NCBI RefSeq assembly: GCF_017353175.1
Contig: NZ_JAFMYW010000002.1
Coordinates: 868,001-932,000 of the forward strand
Reading direction: 5' to 3'
From: Fibrella forsythiae
GTDB lineage: Bacteria; Bacteroidota; Bacteroidia; Cytophagales; Spirosomataceae
Length of the DNA: 64,000 nucleotides
Each line of letters opens with the position of its first letter. Position 1 is the stretch's first letter. Below are positions 59,499 to 64,000 of this stretch, piece after piece. The notes beneath the pieces are model-generated. The model searched no databases. It had not been told where the DNA came from and saw only the letters and a program-made list of their open reading frames with translations. A program made the position numbers and the translations under genes.

Positions 59499-62400
59499 AT
59501 GAAAAAACACGTACTACCGCTTCTATTACTATTACTGGCTGCCTGCTTGCTGAGTAACGAAACAGCCGCCCAAACAACACAGGCTTCTATTGCAGGCATT
59601 ATCACCGACCTACAAAAAAGTCCGCTGCCCGGCGCTACTGTTCAGGTACGTAATGAGTCAACAGGCTTTACAACGGGTACCGTAACGAACGTTCAGGGCG
59701 AGTATCTGTTTAAAGAATTGCCACTGGGTGGTCCGTACACGATCCGCGTAACATTTGTTGGCTACGGAGATCAAACCAGAACGGGGTACGTGCTCAATCA
59801 GGGCGACGCCGTCCGGCTGAACCTGCCGATGCAGGAAAACAGCCAGACGCTGGAAGTGGTGCAGGTGGTGGCTTCGGGCCTGAAAAACAAGATCGATAAC
59901 CTGGGTGCCGCTACGGCGGTATCGGCCAAGTCGATCGCCAGCCTGCCCGTCAATGGCCGGAACTTCACTACGTTAACTGACCTCTCGCCGCTGAGTCGGG
60001 GCGGGAGTATCTCCGGCCAGCTTGGGTCATCGACGAACTACACCATTGACGGCATGACGGCCAAGAACCCAACCTCGGCCGGGTCAACAACCAGCAGGAG
60101 CGGGGCACCTTACTCGATCTCGATTGAAGCAGTTCGGGAATTTAAGGTGATAACCAACCAGTATGACGTAGTATATGGCCGTAGTGGCGGTGGTATTGTT
60201 AGCGCAGTGACCAAAGCGGGCACAAATACCCTGAGCGGTAGCGCGTTCAACTACACGCGGGCCAACTGGTTATCAAGTCCGTATGATATTCGGGGAAACA
60301 AACGGGTGGCACCCTTCTCGACCAATCAGTTCGGCTTTTCGCTCGGTGGGCCGATCATTAAAGATAAGGTACACTTCTTCGTTGTCTGGGACCACCAGGA
60401 AGATTCGCGCCCGCTGCTCATCGCCGATGTACAGTCGCCCGCCGACGAAACCCGCTTCAACGTGACCCGCGCCACGCTCGACCGGTTCGTGAGCATTGCC
60501 CGGGCCAACTACGGCGTTGCCAACACACCTCAGTATGGCTCGTTCGATAAACGGCGTGGTTCAGACGCTGCTTTTGCCCGAATCGACTGGCAGATTAACC
60601 CCAGGAACCTGCTGACGATCCGCGACAATTACACGAACGACCGGAACCGGCTGGGTTTGCAGGATAATACGTCAATCAATATGTACGAGTCGTACGGCAA
60701 CGATTACAACCTGGACAATAGCTTTCTGGCCACGCTGCGTACGGCGATTAATCCCCGGCTGACCAACGAACTGAAACTTCAGCATCTGTACACCTACCAG
60801 AAAAGCAGTCCCGGCGACCAACTGCCCGAAGCCAACATTCCCCGGGCCATTGTTGAAAACGTAACCTCGACTATCGACGGCACCACTCGCTCAACCAACA
60901 TCCAGATGGGTGGCCACCGCTTTGCGCAGGAGGGTTTCGATAACAATGTGTTGCAGCTGGTTAATAACCTCTATTACAACACCAATAAAGTGCAGTATAC
61001 CTTCGGCCTTGACCTGATGTATACGCGGGCGCACTCGCTGTACGGTAGCGAAGTAAACGGACGGTTCCACTACACGGTTGATGCCGCCGCCGGGCTTACC
61101 GCGCTGGATAAATTTGAAAAGCTCCAGCCGTACCGCTATTACCGCGAGGTGCCGCTGGTAGCCGATCCGAGTGTGGTGGGCACTACGCTGAACGCAGGCT
61201 TGTATGGTCAGTTAAGCACCCGAATTGCCCCCGGTATGGAAATGACGGCCGGTTTACGGTTCGATTACGCGCATTACCCAACGTCGCCGCTGAACCAGTT
61301 GGTGTTTGATGAACTTAAATTGCGTACCGACAATAAGCTCAAATCGTTTGTGGTACAGCCACGGGTACAACTGACCTGGGACATTGGTGAGCACCACACG
61401 GATTTCATCCGCTTCGGCGCAGGCATTTTCGCCTCCGATATTAACAACTACGCCATCATCAACAACCTGACGTTCGATGGCAAGCACCTGGCAACGGTCG
61501 ATGTGCGGGCTCCGAATATTCCAACGCCCGACTTTACCGCCTACCGCGCCAACTACGCCAGCATCCCGAGCCTGGCCGCTTTTCAACTGCCCACGATCAA
61601 CATGACAGGCCCCGATGCGCAGGTGCCGGTGATCTACAAGGCAAACCTGTCATACAACCGCTACCTGACAGACAAGCTCAAAGTGGGCATTGCCGGTTTT
61701 ATGACCCTGGGCCGGAACAACTACATGTACGTTGACCGGAACATGGCCGCCGAACCTTATTTCCGACTGGCCAATGAAGATAACCGGGGTGTGTATGTGC
61801 CGCTCAGTAGCATGCCCGCCAACGGTGCCGGCGACTGGTTGCAGGGCCGGATAAGCCCGAAACTGGGTCGCGTGCTGGAGTTGAACAGCCAGGGGAAAGT
61901 AAACCAGTTTGCCGTTGTGCTCGATGCCACCTACCAGTATTTCCGGGATGGCGAAATCACCGCCAGCTACACCTGGAATGATACGCGGGATAATACGTCG
62001 TACAATGGCAACGTGGCCAACACAGCCACGCTGTCGCTGCCGGTGAAAGACGATCCGCGTGACCTGAACCGGATGAGCTACTCCGACAACCAGTTCCGCA
62101 GCAAAGTTGTGGTGTATGGTACGCTGCCATCATTCTACGGCGTTACCGTCGGCTTCCGGTATTCGGGCATTGGCGGTACGCGTTACTCATTATTGTCGGG
62201 AGCTAACAGCAACGCCGACTTTGTGTCGGGCACGAATGACCTGGCCTTTATCTTCGATCGCAACGGTGAGAACGTACCTGCGAATGTAAAAACAGGCTTG
62301 CAGGCTGTGCTTGATAACCCCAACGCTAGCCAGAGTATTAAAGAGTACATCAACGCCTATTCGGGCCGTATTGCCGAGCGGAACGGGGGCATTAACGGCT

Positions 62401-62702
62401 TCTACGGCATCTTCGATCTGCGGGCCAGCAAGCGGTTCAGGGTTGGTAAAAAGCAAACGATCGACGTATCGGTCGATGTATTCAATCTGGCTAACTTGCT
62501 CGACAGAAGCTGGGGTACAAACCAGGCACTGGGAACGCAGGCACTATACGCGCTGGGTATTCCGGCTACATCTACTACGCCAGCCGTTGCGGGTTTCGAC
62601 GCCGCCAACAAACGGTTTGTGTACCGGGTAAACACGGCGGGTGTGGTAACGCCATCGGGCGATCCATACCAACTGCAACTTGGGGTACGTTACGGCTTTT
62701 AA
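59499..62702 (+). CDS. TonB-dependent outer-membrane receptor with carboxypeptidase regulatory-like N-terminal domain
   Basis: 1067 residues. Signal peptide ending at TAAQ (near 25), then a CarboxypepD_reg-like beta-sandwich (ASIAGIITDLQKSPLPGATVQVRN, VTFVGYGDQT), a plug (SIASLPVNGRNFTTLTDLSP, YTIDGMTAKNP, VYGRSGGGIVSAVTKAG) and a 22-strand barrel ending in LQLGVRYGF with the terminal Phe. Energy for uptake comes through TonB. The plug shape matches the large Bacteroidota receptors of the OmpA/Oar type; no SusD partner lies next to it, so it is not a canonical Sus pair. Start ATG 59499 is chosen over TTG 59469. Ligand unknown. Confidence 0.9.
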   Translation: MKKHVLPLLLLLLAACLLSNETAAQTTQASIAGIITDLQKSPLPGATVQVRNESTGFTTGTVTNVQGEYLFKELPLGGPYTIRVTFVGYGDQTRTGYVLNQGDAVRLNLPMQENSQTLEVVQVVASGLKNKIDNLGAATAVSAKSIASLPVNGRNFTTLTDLSPLSRGGSISGQLGSSTNYTIDGMTAKNPTSAGSTTSRSGAPYSISIEAVREFKVITNQYDVVYGRSGGGIVSAVTKAGTNTLSGSAFNYTRANWLSSPYDIRGNKRVAPFSTNQFGFSLGGPIIKDKVHFFVVWDHQEDSRPLLIADVQSPADETRFNVTRATLDRFVSIARANYGVANTPQYGSFDKRRGSDAAFARIDWQINPRNLLTIRDNYTNDRNRLGLQDNTSINMYESYGNDYNLDNSFLATLRTAINPRLTNELKLQHLYTYQKSSPGDQLPEANIPRAIVENVTSTIDGTTRSTNIQMGGHRFAQEGFDNNVLQLVNNLYYNTNKVQYTFGLDLMYTRAHSLYGSEVNGRFHYTVDAAAGLTALDKFEKLQPYRYYREVPLVADPSVVGTTLNAGLYGQLSTRIAPGMEMTAGLRFDYAHYPTSPLNQLVFDELKLRTDNKLKSFVVQPRVQLTWDIGEHHTDFIRFGAGIFASDINNYAIINNLTFDGKHLATVDVRAPNIPTPDFTAYRANYASIPSLAAFQLPTINMTGPDAQVPVIYKANLSYNRYLTDKLKVGIAGFMTLGRNNYMYVDRNMAAEPYFRLANEDNRGVYVPLSSMPANGAGDWLQGRISPKLGRVLELNSQGKVNQFAVVLDATYQYFRDGEITASYTWNDTRDNTSYNGNVANTATLSLPVKDDPRDLNRMSYSDNQFRSKVVVYGTLPSFYGVTVGFRYSGIGGTRYSLLSGANSNADFVSGTNDLAFIFDRNGENVPANVKTGLQAVLDNPNASQSIKEYINAYSGRIAERNGGINGFYGIFDLRASKRFRVGKKQTIDVSVDVFNLANLLDRSWGTNQALGTQALYALGIPATSTTPAVAGFDAANKRFVYRVNTAGVVTPSGDPYQLQLGVRYGF

Positions 62703-62728
62703 GTAAAACCCAATCAGTAAAGACAATC

Positions 62729-63592
62729 ATGAAAAAGATACTTTTAGCCGGCCTGTTGCTAACGTCATCCATGCTTTGGGCGCAAACCCCATTTGACCGG
62801 CAGGGGCATCGGGGGTGCCGGGGACTCTTACCCGAAAACACCGTGGCAGCCATGAAAAAGGCAATGGATCTGGGCGTGCAGACGCTTGAACTGGATGTGG
62901 TGATTTCGAAAGACAAACAGGTCGTTGTCTCGCACGACAATTACATGGCAGCAACGATTTCGCAAAAACCAGACGGTACACCCGTTACATCGGCCGAAGA
63001 AAAATCGATCAACCTGTATCAGTTGCCGTATACGGAGATCAGGAAGTTTGACGTAGGTATGAAGCCGCATCCACAGTTCAAAGAGCAGCAAAAGTTCGCG
63101 GCCTACAAACCGCTGCTGGCCGAACTGATCGACTCGGTAGAAGCGTATGCCGGGTCGAAAAAATTACCGCTGCCGAAGTACAACGTTGAGATCAAATCTG
63201 CGCCGGAAACCGATGGGGTATACCATCCTGCGCCCGCTGAATTCGTTGATCTGGTCATGGCTATTTGTCAGTCGAAGAAGCTTGGTCAGCGGCTGAATAT
63301 CCAATCGTTCGACGCTCGGCCTCTGCAATTGATCCATCAGAAATACCCGGCCGTGAGGCTGGCGTACCTGACGGCAAACCCAAAATCGGTAGCGGAGAAT
63401 CTGGCCACGCTGGGCTTCACACCGCAGATATACAGTCCATATTACAAGACGGTTACGGCCGAAACGGTAAAGGCCTGTCACCAGCAGAACATGCAGATTA
63501 TTCCCTGGACGGTAAACACGAAAGCCGAAATCGATCAGTTGATGCAACTGGGCGTCAACGGCATTATCACTGACTATCCGAACCTGTTCTGA
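62729..63592 (+). CDS. Glycerophosphodiester phosphodiesterase, secreted
   Basis: 287 residues with a signal peptide (ending MLWAQ, near 19). GDPD TIM-barrel motifs are complete: GHRGCRGLLPENTVAAM (catalytic His and the PEN acid), TLELDVVISKDKQVVVSHD (metal Glu and Asp, second His), the lysine in YNVEIKSA, and IIPWTVNTKAEIDQL near the end. It cuts glycerophosphodiesters into glycerol-3-phosphate and an alcohol in the periplasm, for phosphate or lipid-head recycling. It lies 26 bases after the receptor gene and may be part of its unit. Confidence 0.92.
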   Translation: MKKILLAGLLLTSSMLWAQTPFDRQGHRGCRGLLPENTVAAMKKAMDLGVQTLELDVVISKDKQVVVSHDNYMAATISQKPDGTPVTSAEEKSINLYQLPYTEIRKFDVGMKPHPQFKEQQKFAAYKPLLAELIDSVEAYAGSKKLPLPKYNVEIKSAPETDGVYHPAPAEFVDLVMAICQSKKLGQRLNIQSFDARPLQLIHQKYPAVRLAYLTANPKSVAENLATLGFTPQIYSPYYKTVTAETVKACHQQNMQIIPWTVNTKAEIDQLMQLGVNGIITDYPNLF

Positions 63593-63603
63593 GAACAAGC
63601 GTA

Positions 63604-63669
63604 CAGGTAGTTAAAAAGGCAAAGTCCTCGGAGATGATTCTCCTAGGACTTTGCCTTTTTAACTACCTG
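63604..63669. terminator. Long hairpin terminator between GDPD and lipocalin-like genes
   Basis: Arms 63604-63628 and 63645-63669 are exact 25-bp reverse complements, extended by five more pairs after one mismatch to a 4-base loop. It holds T5 and A5 runs on both strands, and lies between convergent stop codons. Confidence 0.85.
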
Positions 63670-63685
63670 AGGCCAGTAACGCCGC

Positions 63686-64000
63686 TTACTGCTTTGTCAG
63701 CTCTACGACATAGGTAGTAGGTACTGGATTGCCGATAGGGTCTGTCGCTAATTTTGCCGTTAGTGTGGCCGTGGTGGTGGTGAAAACACGAGTTCCTGAA
63801 ACGGTTTGAGCATTCGACGTTAATGTAACCTGATTACCAGACTCAGTGTAGGTCGTTGTTTGGCCAAAAAATGCACCAACAATCTGTTTCGTGAAGGTGG
63901 CGTTGGTGCAAGTGGCTTGTGTTGCTATGTTGTTGGTAACTGTCCCATTTGTATTGAAGGTGATCACGGCATCATTCAGGCAAGTCTCGCCTAGTAACTG
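63686..64000 (-). CDS. Lipocalin-like protein, C-terminal part (runs off the right edge)
   Basis: The last 105 codons are visible; the frame stays open to base 64000, so the 5' part lies outside the window. The fragment shows repeated short beta strands (AVITFNTNGTVTNN, TTTYTESGNQVTLTSN, TVSGTRVFTTTTATL) with Cys in CTNATF and CLND, like the C-terminal half of the lipocalin-like domains of Bacteroidota lipoproteins. Function unknown; it faces the GDPD gene across a hairpin terminator. Confidence 0.65.
   Translation of the reverse strand, partial: QLLGETCLNDAVITFNTNGTVTNNIATQATCTNATFTKQIVGAFFGQTTTYTESGNQVTLTSNAQTVSGTRVFTTTTATLTAKLATDPIGNPVPTTYVVELTKQ

Noticed and set aside
59499-62702. SusC of a SusCD polysaccharide locus
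   Set aside because: The receptor is longer in the plug-barrel layout of the Oar type and no SusD lipoprotein gene follows.

Overview
The window looks like chromosomal DNA of a Bacteroidota member, most probably a Cytophagales bacterium close to Spirosoma. The evidence is GC content of roughly half, Bacteroidota-type promoters (TTTG or TTG, about 20 bp, TAnnTTTG), a PorT-like type IX secretion gene behind ubiE, a CzcA pump fused to its TolC-like channel, a DUF4834 protein, and many lipoproteins and TonB-linked proteins. The genus is an inference. I see no insertion sequence, prophage, CRISPR array or rRNA; there is one tRNA (Val, TAC).

Layout. 1-9.5 kb: end of an enolase-superfamily epimerase, a PLP enzyme, a TonB-like membrane stub, a lytic transglycosylase, two small envelope proteins, mutS, a SpoU methyltransferase, a Lys/Ala-rich histone-H1-like protein and an orphan histidine kinase. 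9.5-21.9 kb: an alpha/beta hydrolase and a sugar-oxidation region read leftward (a ThuA/propeller/CARDB/azurin fusion lipoprotein, a Gfo/Idh/MocA oxidoreductase, a TIM-barrel isomerase), a divergent AraC regulator, a dehydrogenase, a secreted FAD oxidoreductase, a HAD phosphatase and a thioredoxin-like ferredoxin. 22-30.3 kb: two ECF sigma factor modules (one with a small overlapping partner, one with a membrane-anchored trypsin-like protease), M28 peptidase, FKBP isomerase and tail-specific protease. 30.3-37 kb: repeats, then a heavy-metal efflux operon. 37-43.6 kb: flippase, dipeptidase, ubiE-porT, tRNA-Val and an acyltransferase. 43.7-54.2 kb: a second sugar-oxidation cluster (aldose epimerase, Tat-exported Gfo/Idh/MocA, SMP-30 lactonase, two SDRs, a cytochrome-c-fused propeller protein, a Tat-exported TIM-barrel isomerase, an MFS importer). 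54.2-64 kb: an AT-rich stretch with an orphan gene, a 1300-residue multi-PAS kinase, a TonB-dependent receptor, a glycerophosphodiesterase and the end of a lipocalin-like protein.

The two sugar regions contain the same kinds of part: a secreted beta-propeller dehydrogenase-like protein with a built-in electron carrier (copper azurin in one, cytochrome c in the other), a Gfo/Idh/MocA oxidoreductase and a xylose-isomerase-like TIM barrel. With ThuA these parts suggest oxidation of glycosides to 3-keto sugars and their cleavage, but no substrate can be read from the sequence.

The strongest unexplained signal is not a gene. The decamer CAGGTACGTT, read on both strands, occurs about 20 times and its core octamer AGGTACGT about 39 times, against chance expectations near 0.1 and 2. 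Several intergenic regions also carry unusually long perfect inverted repeats (up to 40 bp), two of which share a nearly identical loop.
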